Assembly (NCBI GenBank): GCA_934589675.1
Contig: CAKTOF010000005.1
Location: 62,001-126,000, forward strand
DNA from: an uncultured Oscillospiraceae bacterium
GTDB lineage: Bacteria; Bacillota; Clostridia; Oscillospirales; Oscillospiraceae
DNA length: 64,000 nucleotides
Direction of reading: 5' to 3'
Shown: positions 52,656 to 59,743 of the stretch, piece after piece
Position numbering within the stretch: the first letter of the stretch is position 1
Layout of the letters: the number at the start of each line of letters is the position of its first letter
The notes under the pieces: generated by a model
Database searches by the model: none
Seen by the model: the letters and a program-made list of their open reading frames with translations, nothing else
Told to the model about the DNA's origin: nothing
Translations under genes and position numbers: made by a program

Positions 52656-53372
52656 TCACACGTGCTGCTTTTTCTTTTTCAGCTCGCGGCGGCGGCGCGT
52701 GTCCATAAGCCGGTGGAGGCAGTCGAGCGCGTCGCCGAGGCTGCCCAGCCGGTCGATGAGGCCGCATTTTACCGCCTCGGCGCCGTAGATGACCGTTCCC
52801 ACGTCCGTCGCCATCTCGTCGGTCGCCATCATGAACTTCAAAAACTGCTCGCGCGGGATGCGCGAATTGTCCGTGACAAAGCTGACGATCTGCTCCTGAA
52901 TGCGCGCGAAATAGCGAAATGTCTGCGGGACGCCGACGACGACGCCCGTCATGCGTACGGGGTGGATCGTCATGCTGGCCGTCGGCGCGATAAAGCTGCG
53001 CTTTGCCGACACGGCCAGCGGCACGCCGATGGAGTGTCCGCCGCCGAGCACGAGCGAGACCGTCGGCTTTTTCATGCCCGCGATGAGCTCGGCGATGGCA
53101 AGCCCTGCCTCGATGTCGCCGCCGACGGTGTTGAGCAGCAGCAAAAGGCCGTCAATCTCATCGCTCTCCTCCACGCTGGCAAGCAGCGGCAGGACGTGCT
53201 CGTATTTTGTTGTTTTCACGTTCGGCCCCAGCGTCTGATGCCCCTCGATCTGGCCGATGATCGACAGCGTGTGGATCGTGCCGAAGCGCGTTTTCGTCGT
53301 AGCCGTGCCAAGCTCTATGAGCTGCTCGCGCTCCTGCTCCACGGCGTCGGGGTCAAATTCAAATTCCGCCAT
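52656..53372 (-). CDS. tepA: ClpP-like serine protease, TepA family
   Basis: The 238-residue protein is a ClpP-fold protease of the translocation-enhancing (TepA/YmfB) group. The nucleophile is Ser114 in GGGHSIGV and the general base His137 in MTIHPVRM. The oxyanion-side LNTVGGDIEAG is present. The basic C-terminus (RRRRELKKKKQ) is typical. In Bacillus the homologue is linked to protein secretion and SASP degradation. It has no signal peptide. Confidence 0.9.
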   Translation of the reverse strand: MAEFEFDPDAVEQEREQLIELGTATTKTRFGTIHTLSIIGQIEGHQTLGPNVKTTKYEHVLPLLASVEESDEIDGLLLLLNTVGGDIEAGLAIAELIAGMKKPTVSLVLGGGHSIGVPLAVSAKRSFIAPTASMTIHPVRMTGVVVGVPQTFRYFARIQEQIVSFVTDNSRIPREQFLKFMMATDEMATDVGTVIYGAEAVKCGLIDRLGSLGDALDCLHRLMDTRRRRELKKKKQHV

Positions 53373-53427
53373 ATGCCCATTCCCTTTCCGGTCAGTTCCG
53401 GTTTAGTATGGGCAGAGAACGCAAAAA

Positions 53428-53874
53428 TCATGTGCGCGCGCCGCGCCGGACAAGCCAAAGCTGCCCGCCGCGCTCCATGGTCGTAAGCTCCGGTAGGTAG
53501 CACAGCCACCGCCCCGCCGTATTTTCATGAAACAAAAAAGCCGTCTGGCTGCCGCGGCGCAGGCCGTCCGTCACCTGAAGGCCGCACACGCGTCCGGAAT
53601 ACGCCTGCCAGCCGTCTGCCTCTTTCAGCTCGCCGTGCGAAAAGCTGCGCGGGCAGCGCTTGGCCGGGATGCTGCGGCGCAGCGTGCGCACGCCGCAGTC
53701 CGGCGCAGGGATCCCGAGATCCAGCCGCTGCGCGCCGCCAAGTGCAATTAGGCGCAGCAGCCCCGCCCCATCCGGCACCGTCACGCACGCAAAAAAGCGC
53801 ACATACAGCCCGTCGGTCTCCATTTCCAGCGTCCCGCAAGGCACGCCCTCATAATAGACAGGTACGCGCTCCAT
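53428..53874 (-). CDS. Conserved-type cytoplasmic protein, unknown function
   Basis: The 148-residue protein starts at the ATG at 53874 (start MERVPVYYEGVPCGTLEM). It has no membrane segment and looks like a beta-rich fold. Its only ribosome site, GGGGTG, lies 5 bases before the ATG and is itself the right arm of the preceding terminator hairpin. I do not recognise the family. An ATG at 53889 would lie inside the hairpin with no site. Confidence 0.7.
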   Translation of the reverse strand: MERVPVYYEGVPCGTLEMETDGLYVRFFACVTVPDGAGLLRLIALGGAQRLDLGIPAPDCGVRTLRRSIPAKRCPRSFSHGELKEADGWQAYSGRVCGLQVTDGLRRGSQTAFLFHENTAGRWLCYLPELTTMERGGQLWLVRRGART

Positions 53875-53878
53875 AAAA

Positions 53879-53910
53879 ACACCCCGCATACTCTTAAGTA
53901 TACGGGGTGT
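53879..53910. terminator. Terminator hairpin that also carries the next gene's ribosome site
   Basis: ACACCCCG...CGGGGTGT arms with inner ATAC/GTAT pairs form the stem. On the minus strand it is followed by TTTTT and then directly by the ATG at 53874, so the GGGGTG of the arm serves as the Shine-Dalgarno sequence. Confidence 0.8.
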
Positions 53911-53919
53911 CCGGTGCGT

Positions 53920-54435
53920 TTAACCAGGAATTTTCACAAGCAGCTTCGACTCTGCCGACGCCGTCACCGTGCCCGTTCCGGTCGCGATGTACAGGTGGTA
54001 TGCGCTCAGTGCGCCGCCGGAGGCGACGGACGCGCCGGCCGTTGTGTCCGTCAGCGCGGCGGCCGCCGTCGCCTTGCCGGACAGAAGCAGCAGCTCCGCG
54101 CCGGGCGTGACGTCAAGCGTCTGCCCTGCCGCGAGCGTGAGCGAGACATAGTCGCCCGCCTGCGCGCCCGTCTGCGCCGGCGCCTGCGCAAGATTCGCCT
54201 CGAACGAGCGCACGCGCGCCGCAAGCGCGTCATCAAGCGAGGTGCGTGCCGCGCTGATCTGCGCGTTCACCGACGCGGTCACGCTCGGCGTGAATGTGTT
54301 TTCGAGGTAGCTGACCGTCACGAGCGGGTCGGACGACGTACCGGCGCCGGCTGCATAAGCCGCGGCGCCGACAAGCGCCGTCAGCGCCAGCGCCAGCGCG
54401 CCGAGCTTGCAGATAAGCTTTCTTCCGGACTGCAT
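53920..54435 (-). CDS. Secreted protein, unknown function
   Basis: The 171-residue protein starts at the ATG after AAAGGAG. Residues about 5-30 form a signal peptide ending near AYAAG. The mature part is alanine/threonine-rich with a helical stretch (about 50-85) and a C-terminal sheet-rich half (SLTLAAGQTLDVTPGAELLLLSG). This half resembles double-psi or cupin-like barrels, but the match is weak. A single copy with its own terminator before and after suggests independent expression. Confidence 0.7.
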   Translation of the reverse strand: MQSGRKLICKLGALALALTALVGAAAYAAGAGTSSDPLVTVSYLENTFTPSVTASVNAQISAARTSLDDALAARVRSFEANLAQAPAQTGAQAGDYVSLTLAAGQTLDVTPGAELLLLSGKATAAAALTDTTAGASVASGGALSAYHLYIATGTGTVTASAESKLLVKIPG

Positions 54436-54479
54436 GGGATGCTCCTTTCCACGCGGGAGTGCGCCCGCGAAACAGACAA

Positions 54480-54512
54480 AATGATCGCACGGCAAGGTGC
54501 CGTGCGATCATT
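54480..54512 (-). terminator. Terminator after mazF
   Basis: ATGATCGCACGGCA and TGCCGTGCGATCAT form a 14-bp perfect stem with a 3-base loop, followed on the minus strand by TTTTG. Confidence 0.88.
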
Positions 54513-54526
54513 ATACCCCATCCGGC

Positions 54527-54880
54527 TCAATCATGCAAGCCAAAGCTGACTGCAATGGCCGAGTCGATCTGATCCATGGTCGTCTCGTCCAGCCTGCCCA
54601 TATGCTCGCGCAGGCGGCGCTTGTCGATGGTTCGGATCTGCTCGAGCAGCACGACCGAGTCCTTGCTCAGCCCGACGGCCGGGCCCTTTAATGTAATGTG
54701 GGTCGGCAGCCGTGCCTTGCCGGTCTGACTGGTGATGGCTGCGGCGATGACCGTCGGCGAGTGGCGGTTTCCGACATCGTTCTGAACGATGAGGACCGGC
54801 CGCGTCCCGCCCTGCTCGCTGCCGACGACCGGGCTGAGGTCGGCATAGAAAATATCGCCGCGTTTGACACTGTTGTCCAT
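54527..54880 (-). CDS. mazF: MazF/PemK family endoribonuclease (NdoA type)
   Basis: This 117-residue protein has the MazF hallmarks: VKRGDIFYADLSPVVGSEQGG, TRPVLIVQND with the conserved arginine, VIAAAITSQ with the Thr/Ser pair, and LLEQIRTIDKRRL. It cleaves single-stranded mRNA at specific short sites. In Bacillus the order is alr, antitoxin, ndoA. Here the 149 bases between alr and mazF hold no credible antitoxin gene. The toxin may be unpaired, or its antitoxin may be encoded elsewhere. Confidence 0.92.
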   Translation of the reverse strand: MDNSVKRGDIFYADLSPVVGSEQGGTRPVLIVQNDVGNRHSPTVIAAAITSQTGKARLPTHITLKGPAVGLSKDSVVLLEQIRTIDKRRLREHMGRLDETTMDQIDSAIAVSFGLHD

Positions 54881-55029
54881 TGCTCACACTCCGCGAAGAA
54901 AGGATTGCCGCCGCTGCACGCCCCGGGAGGAGTATGTAGCGGGACTGATCATATTCTCCCACGCGGCCGCCCCGATTATACAGCGGAGCCGGAAGCTCTC
55001 ACCCCATACTATGCGCGAAGATACAAGCC

Positions 55030-56205
55030 CTACACAATATATTGCAGCGTTTCGACCGTTTCCGACCCGCGCATATAAAGCCGCGGCACGCGCTTGTCGA
55101 TGCCGCAGACGATCTCATACGGGATCGTCCCGAGCGGGTCAGAGAGCGCCGTGACCGGGATAAAGGCGTCCCCATCGCGCCCGAACACCGTGACCGTATC
55201 CCCGACGGCCGCCTCCGGCACGTCCGTCACGTCGGCCATGCACATGTCCATGCAGATGCGGCCGACGACCGGGATGCGGCGGCCGTGCAGCAGAAACTCC
55301 AGCTGGCCGCTTAAGCGACGCGGCAGGCCGTCGGCGTAGCCGATGGTCAGCACCGCGATGCGCCGCTCGCCCGGCGTCCGGTATGTACGGCCGTAGCTCA
55401 CATCCGTCCCGGCCGGGACGGTGCGGATCTGCGCGATCGTCGTGCGAAGCGACATAACAGGCTGAAGATCGAGCGCGCCCGCCAGCTCGTCCGACGGGTC
55501 TAGGCCGTACGTCGCGATGCCGGGGCGGATCATATCGAGCGCGTACTCGGGATAGACCATGCTCGCCGCGGAGTTGGCGTGGTGGCGGATCTCAGGCTTC
55601 AGCCCGCGCGCGGCCATCTGCGCGAGCATGGCGGAAAAGCGCTCGAACTGAAGGTGCGTATACGCCACATCGTCCGGGGCGCGGCTGTCGGCCACGGAGA
55701 AGTGCGCGAACACGCCCTCGGCCTCCAGGCCGGGCAGCGCGGAGAGCGTGAGCAGCTCCGGCAGCGTCTCCGGCCGGCCGTAGGCAAAAAAGCCAAGGCG
55801 GCTCATGCCGGTGTCGAGCTTGAGATGGATGCGGAGCGTCCTGCCTGTCCCCGCGAGCGCGTCGGAGAGCGCCCGGCCGTATTCGGCGCAGTTGACCTCC
55901 TGCCGGATGCCCTCGTCCGCCATGAGCGGCGCGTACTCCGGCGGCGTGTAGCCGAGGATGAGGATCGGCCGCGCCACGCCGCCGCGGCGCAGCTGGACGG
56001 CCTCCTCGATGTTCGACACGGCAAAAAAGTCCGCGCCGATCCGCTCCAGCTCCCGCGCAACAGGAACGGCGCCGTGGCCGTACCCGTCGGCCTTCACAAC
56101 GCCGAGGAACTTCGTCCCGGCCGGGACGTTGTCCGTCAGGACGCGGTAATTGTGGTCAAGTGCATCGAGCGAGATCTCCGCCCAGGTTCTCTTCAGCATT
56201 TGCAT
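55030..56205 (-). CDS. alr: Alanine racemase
   Basis: The 391-residue PLP enzyme has the PLP-lysine motif FLGVVKADGYGHGAVPVA and the second catalytic base tyrosine in DVSYGRTYRTPGERR. It also has RIAVLTIGYADGLPR and the substrate-binding MCMADVTDV region. It makes D-alanine for peptidoglycan. It follows the lipoprotein gene by 15 bases and probably shares its transcript. Confidence 0.96.
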   Translation of the reverse strand: MQMLKRTWAEISLDALDHNYRVLTDNVPAGTKFLGVVKADGYGHGAVPVARELERIGADFFAVSNIEEAVQLRRGGVARPILILGYTPPEYAPLMADEGIRQEVNCAEYGRALSDALAGTGRTLRIHLKLDTGMSRLGFFAYGRPETLPELLTLSALPGLEAEGVFAHFSVADSRAPDDVAYTHLQFERFSAMLAQMAARGLKPEIRHHANSAASMVYPEYALDMIRPGIATYGLDPSDELAGALDLQPVMSLRTTIAQIRTVPAGTDVSYGRTYRTPGERRIAVLTIGYADGLPRRLSGQLEFLLHGRRIPVVGRICMDMCMADVTDVPEAAVGDTVTVFGRDGDAFIPVTALSDPLGTIPYEIVCGIDKRVPRLYMRGSETVETLQYIV

Positions 56206-56220
56206 TGGTTCAGCCTTCTT

Positions 56221-56790
56221 TTATTTCTGGTAAGTAAAATCCGTGATCACAGCAGACACGGCGGCCGTGCCGCCATAGCTGATGTCGGCAGACGATGGCA
56301 CGCCGTCTTCTGAGAACAGCGTCTCCACGGTCAGCTCTTCTTCCTCATAGCCGCGCAGGTATGTCACGCGCGTGCCGCCCGCCTCGTGCCCGGCCGAGCG
56401 GATGTACTCCCCCGCCCAGCACGCCGCGAGAATGTGCGGCGCAGCGAGCGGCGCGAGATTGCCGCCCGCGAGCTGCCCGAGCTCGAGCACGACGCCGTCA
56501 AATTCAATCGACGCGCCGTCGTCTGTGATCGTGGCTGCGATGCCCGCGAGCACATCGGGCGAGCAGATCTCCACGCGCGTCTTTTCCGGCGTGTATGTGC
56601 AGTTTGCCGTGAAGGAGCAGGTCGTCTCGCCGAAATCAGCCGTCACATCGGCCGCAAACGTACACCCGCCGGCATCCAGCAGCGCCGCGCGGAGATCGAG
56701 CGCCGGCTGCATGGTCTTGTCCGCGCCTGCGCAGCCGGTCAAAAGCAGGCACAGCGTCATCGTAAGTACAGCGAAAACCGTTCGCCGCAC
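56221..56790 (-). CDS. Lipoprotein, YdcC-like position
   Basis: The 189-residue protein has a signal peptide with lipobox LLTGC (cysteine at residue 20). The mature domain begins with a helix and continues in beta strands (CTFAADVTADFG, CSFTANCTYTPEKTRVEI). This is the pattern of LolA/YdcC-like lipoproteins found upstream of alr in Bacillus. The order nnr, lipoprotein, alr, mazF matches the acpS-ydcC-alr-ndoA region closely. The function of these lipoproteins is not established. Confidence 0.85.
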   Translation of the reverse strand: MRRTVFAVLTMTLCLLLTGCAGADKTMQPALDLRAALLDAGGCTFAADVTADFGETTCSFTANCTYTPEKTRVEICSPDVLAGIAATITDDGASIEFDGVVLELGQLAGGNLAPLAAPHILAACWAGEYIRSAGHEAGGTRVTYLRGYEEEELTVETLFSEDGVPSSADISYGGTAAVSAVITDFTYQK

Positions 56791-56805
56791 TCTTTTTTCA
56801 CATCC

Positions 56806-58314
56806 TTATGGCAGAAGTCGCGGGAGGGACTCGACGACGTCCGACGGCAAAAGCCCGTACTGTCCGAGCTGTCCGGCGGCAAGATCGGCCGCCGCGCCGT
56901 GCAGATACGCGCCGCACCAGGCCGCATCATAGGGCAGCAGCCCCTGCCCGAGCAGGCTGACGATGACGCCGGAGAGCACATCGCCGCTGCCGCCCGTGGC
57001 AAGGCCGGGGTTGCCCGTCGGATTCACGCGCAGATGCTCGCCATAGGCGATGATCGTCCGGTAGCCCTTGAGCAGCACGACCGCGCCCGTCCGGTCGGAC
57101 AGCTGCGCCGCCGCGGCAAAGCGCCCGGCCGACAATTCGCCGCCGAGCCGCGCAAACTCGCCGTCGTGCGGCGTGAGCACGATCGGACAAGCCGCCCCGC
57201 GCAGTACATCCATATGCCCGGACAGAGCATTTATGCCATCGGCGTCCACAACGAGCGGCACGCGCGAGGCCGAGACGATGCGCTCCACGACGCGCTGCGC
57301 GCCCTCGCCGCGTCCGAGCCCCGGCCCGACGAGGCAGGCCGTGCTGGTGCGAAGGCGCTCGAGGATCTCGGGGATGGCCATGTCGCTCAGATGGCCGGCG
57401 CCGTCATCCGGCAGTGGAAACACCATCGCCTCGTCGAGCTTTGCCGCTAAAATGGGATAGACCGACTCCGGCACGCCGAGGCTCACAAGCCCCGCGCCCG
57501 TCCGGAGTGCGGCGCGCGCGGCGAGCGCCGCCGCGCCGGTCATGCCGCGCGAGCCGCACAGGAGCAGCAGCTTGCCGAAGTCGCCCTTGTGCGCCGTGAC
57601 GGGCCGCGGCGGGAAATGGCGCAGGACCTCGTCTCGTTCCGTGATCCGTCCGAGGATGGGCTGCGAGCGCTTCGCCTCCTCCGGGATGCCGATGTCCGCG
57701 ACGACGAGCCGCCCCGTGTATCCGACGCCGGGCGGGACGAGCTGGCCGGGCTTGGCCATGGAAAACGTCACCGTCACGTCCGCGCGGACGGCGCAGCCGA
57801 GGATCTCCCCCGTATCCGTCCCGATGCCGGACGGCATATCGCACGAGACGACTTTTGCCCCGCACGAATCCATGATCCGGACAGCCTCCGCCGCCGTGCC
57901 GGCCAACGGCCGGCTGAGCCCCGTGCCAAACAGCGCGTCGACGACGACGGCGCAGCTTTTTGCATATTCCTCGGCCAGATCCGGCGCGAACGGCTCCAGC
58001 GCGCCGCCCGCTTTCTCCAGCCGCCGCGTCATCTCGCGCGTGTCGGCCGTGCATTTTTCTTCTTTTCCGCAGAGGAACGCGCGCACCCCGCACCCGCGCT
58101 CTTTCAAAAACCGCGCGCAGGCCACGCCGTCACCGCCGTTGTTTCCCGCGCCGCAAAAAACGCCCACGCGCCCCGGCTTTCCGTCAAGCAGCGCCCAGAC
58201 CGCGTCGGCCACGGCCCGCGCCGCGTTTTCCATCAGCCGGCACGAGTCCACGCCCAATTCTTCAATGGCGCAGCCATCCATCGCCTTCATGGATGCAGAT
58301 GAAGCGATCTCCAT
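56806..58314 (-). CDS. nnr: Bifunctional NAD(P)HX epimerase and ADP-dependent dehydratase
   Basis: The 502-residue protein joins the YjeF N-terminal epimerase (about residues 1-210; GAGNNGGDGVACAR, CDMPSGIGTDTG) to the ribokinase-like dehydratase (about 225-500; HKGDFGKLLLLCGSRGMTGAAALAA, LTPHDGEFARL, TGGSGDVLSGV). It repairs hydrated NADH and NADPH. I chose the ATG at 58314 because GAGGAGG lies 8 bases upstream; an earlier in-frame start at 58335 would include that site. Confidence 0.95.
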   Translation of the reverse strand: MEIASSASMKAMDGCAIEELGVDSCRLMENAARAVADAVWALLDGKPGRVGVFCGAGNNGGDGVACARFLKERGCGVRAFLCGKEEKCTADTREMTRRLEKAGGALEPFAPDLAEEYAKSCAVVVDALFGTGLSRPLAGTAAEAVRIMDSCGAKVVSCDMPSGIGTDTGEILGCAVRADVTVTFSMAKPGQLVPPGVGYTGRLVVADIGIPEEAKRSQPILGRITERDEVLRHFPPRPVTAHKGDFGKLLLLCGSRGMTGAAALAARAALRTGAGLVSLGVPESVYPILAAKLDEAMVFPLPDDGAGHLSDMAIPEILERLRTSTACLVGPGLGRGEGAQRVVERIVSASRVPLVVDADGINALSGHMDVLRGAACPIVLTPHDGEFARLGGELSAGRFAAAAQLSDRTGAVVLLKGYRTIIAYGEHLRVNPTGNPGLATGGSGDVLSGVIVSLLGQGLLPYDAAWCGAYLHGAAADLAAGQLGQYGLLPSDVVESLPRLLP

Positions 58315-58353
58315 GCGATGCGCCTCCTCTCTCATTTCATTTTTGTAACTGTT

Positions 58354-58382
58354 ATTATATGCGTTTTCCTGCGGAGAGTCAA
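58354..58382 (-). promoter_or_regulatory. Promoter of the nnr-alr operon
   Basis: On the minus strand TTGACT (58382-58377), a 17-base spacer and a perfect TATAAT (58359-58354). Confidence 0.75.
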
Positions 58383-58389
58383 TTTGGTA

Positions 58390-58418
58390 TTGCGCCCGCC
58401 CGGGATTTGTGATAGAAT
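58390..58418 (+). promoter_or_regulatory. Promoter of the pheST T-box leader
   Basis: TTGCGC (58390-58395), a 17-base spacer and TAGAAT (58413-58418) with an extended -10 TG at 58410-58411. It diverges from the nnr promoter. Confidence 0.6.
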
Positions 58419-58424
58419 TTTTCG

Positions 58425-58670
58425 GTAAACAGCAATGAACGGGCTGTCCGGCGCTTGAAATGTCTGGCCAAGAGAGGATGGGGGGCTGCGATCCATCCGC
58501 AGGCGGGCGTCTGGGCTTTCTCCCGCGAGCTTCCGCCTGAAAAGTGCAGTAGGGCCGGACGGGTCGCCTCCGTTATGGGCTATGAGTGCGCGCCGTGCGG
58601 CGCGAATGCGGGTGGTACCGCGGAAGGCCGAGGTCTTTCGTCCCCAGATGGGGCGAAGGGCCTTTTTATT
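58425..58670 (+). ncRNA. T-box riboswitch upstream of pheST
   Basis: The leader has the invariant T-box GGGTGGTACCGCGG at 58610-58623. Its TGGT is complementary to ACCA, fitting the discriminator A73 of tRNA-Phe. A stem I-like region with AGAGAGG and a GGCTGCGA apical loop, and a stem III-like segment (GACGGG...CTCCGTTAT), precede it. An intrinsic terminator (58632-58667) competes with the T-box antiterminator. It senses uncharged tRNA-Phe and lets pheS-pheT be transcribed. Candidate Phe specifier codons TTC lie at 58518-58520 and 58531-58533; I cannot fix which one without folding. Confidence 0.9.
58632..58667 (+). terminator. T-box regulated terminator
   Basis: GGTCTTTCG-T-CCCC pairs with GGGGCGAAGGGCC around an AGAT loop with a bulged T, followed by TTTTT. 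It is part of the T-box switch. Confidence 0.9.
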
Positions 58671-58700
58671 ATGTATTTTTAAGCCAAAAGGAGTTTTGAA

Positions 58701-59726
58701 ATGAAACAGCAGTTGGAACGCATCCGGCAGCAGGCGCTCGAGGCGCTGGATAATGCCAAGGATTCCGGCGAACTCGACGCGCTGCGCGTGAGCGTGCTGG
58801 GCAAGAAGGGCGAGCTGACCGCCGTGCTCAAGCAGATGGGCAAGCTCTCCTCCGACGAGCGCCCCGTCATGGGCCAGCTGGCCAACAGCGTCCGCGCAGC
58901 CATTGAGGAAAGGCTCGAGCAGAAAAAGGCCGAATTTGAGGCGCTCGCGCTCGACGCGCGGCTCAAATCCGAGGCCATCGACGTCACCGTCCCGGGCGAG
59001 CGCGTCACGCTCGGCCACAAGCACCCGATGAACAGCGCGCTCGACGAGATCAAGGACATCTTCGTCGGTATGGGCTTCACCGTGCTTGACGGCCCGGAGG
59101 TCGAGCTGGCCTACTACAACTTTGACCGTCTCAATGCCGAGGAGGGCCACCCGAGCCGCGACTGGTCGGACACGTTCTATTTTGACGAGGACTCCCGCGT
59201 CATGCTCCGCAGCCAGACCTCGCCCATGCAGGTGCACGCCATGGAGACCATGGCTCTTCCCATCCGCATCATCGCGCCGGGCCGCGTCTACCGCAAGGAC
59301 GAGGTCGACGCGACGCACAGCCCGATGTTCCATCAGGTCGAGGGCATGGTCATCGACAAGGGCGTCACCATGGCCGACCTCAAGGGCACGCTAAACGCCG
59401 TCGTCGAAAAGCTCTACGGCAAGGGCTCCGTCACGCGCTTCCGCCCGCACCACTTCCCGTTCACTGAGCCGAGCTGCGAGATGGACGTGCAGTGCTACAA
59501 ATGCGGCGGCCGCGGCTGCCCGACGTGCAAGGGCGAGGGCTGGATCGAGGTGCTCGGCGCCGGCATGATCCACCCGAAGGTTCTCGAGATGAGCGGCATC
59601 GACCCGAACGTCTACTCCGGCTGGGCGTTCGGCATCGGCCTTGAGCGCATCGCCATGCGCCGGTTCAAGATCGCCGATATGCGTCTCATTTTCGAAAACG
59701 ACGTCCGGTTCCTCGAGCAGTTCTGA
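58701..59726 (+). CDS. pheS: Phenylalanyl-tRNA synthetase alpha subunit
   Basis: The 341-residue class II catalytic subunit begins with the coiled-coil arm (MKQQLERIRQQALEALDNA). It has GKKGELTAVLKQMGKL, motif 2 (VYRKDEVDATHSPMFHQVEGM) and motif 3 (GWAFGIGLERIAM). A cysteine cluster (CYKCGGRGCPTCKGEG) fits the family. RBS AAAAGGAG lies before the ATG. It forms a heterotetramer with PheT. Confidence 0.97.
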   Translation: MKQQLERIRQQALEALDNAKDSGELDALRVSVLGKKGELTAVLKQMGKLSSDERPVMGQLANSVRAAIEERLEQKKAEFEALALDARLKSEAIDVTVPGERVTLGHKHPMNSALDEIKDIFVGMGFTVLDGPEVELAYYNFDRLNAEEGHPSRDWSDTFYFDEDSRVMLRSQTSPMQVHAMETMALPIRIIAPGRVYRKDEVDATHSPMFHQVEGMVIDKGVTMADLKGTLNAVVEKLYGKGSVTRFRPHHFPFTEPSCEMDVQCYKCGGRGCPTCKGEGWIEVLGAGMIHPKVLEMSGIDPNVYSGWAFGIGLERIAMRRFKIADMRLIFENDVRFLEQF

Positions 59727-59743
59727 GAAAGGAGCGGTAAACC

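Noticed and set aside
54881..55029. Possible antitoxin gene upstream of mazF
   Set aside because: The longest frames in the gap are short, run into mazF out of frame, and show no ribbon-helix-helix or AbrB pattern.
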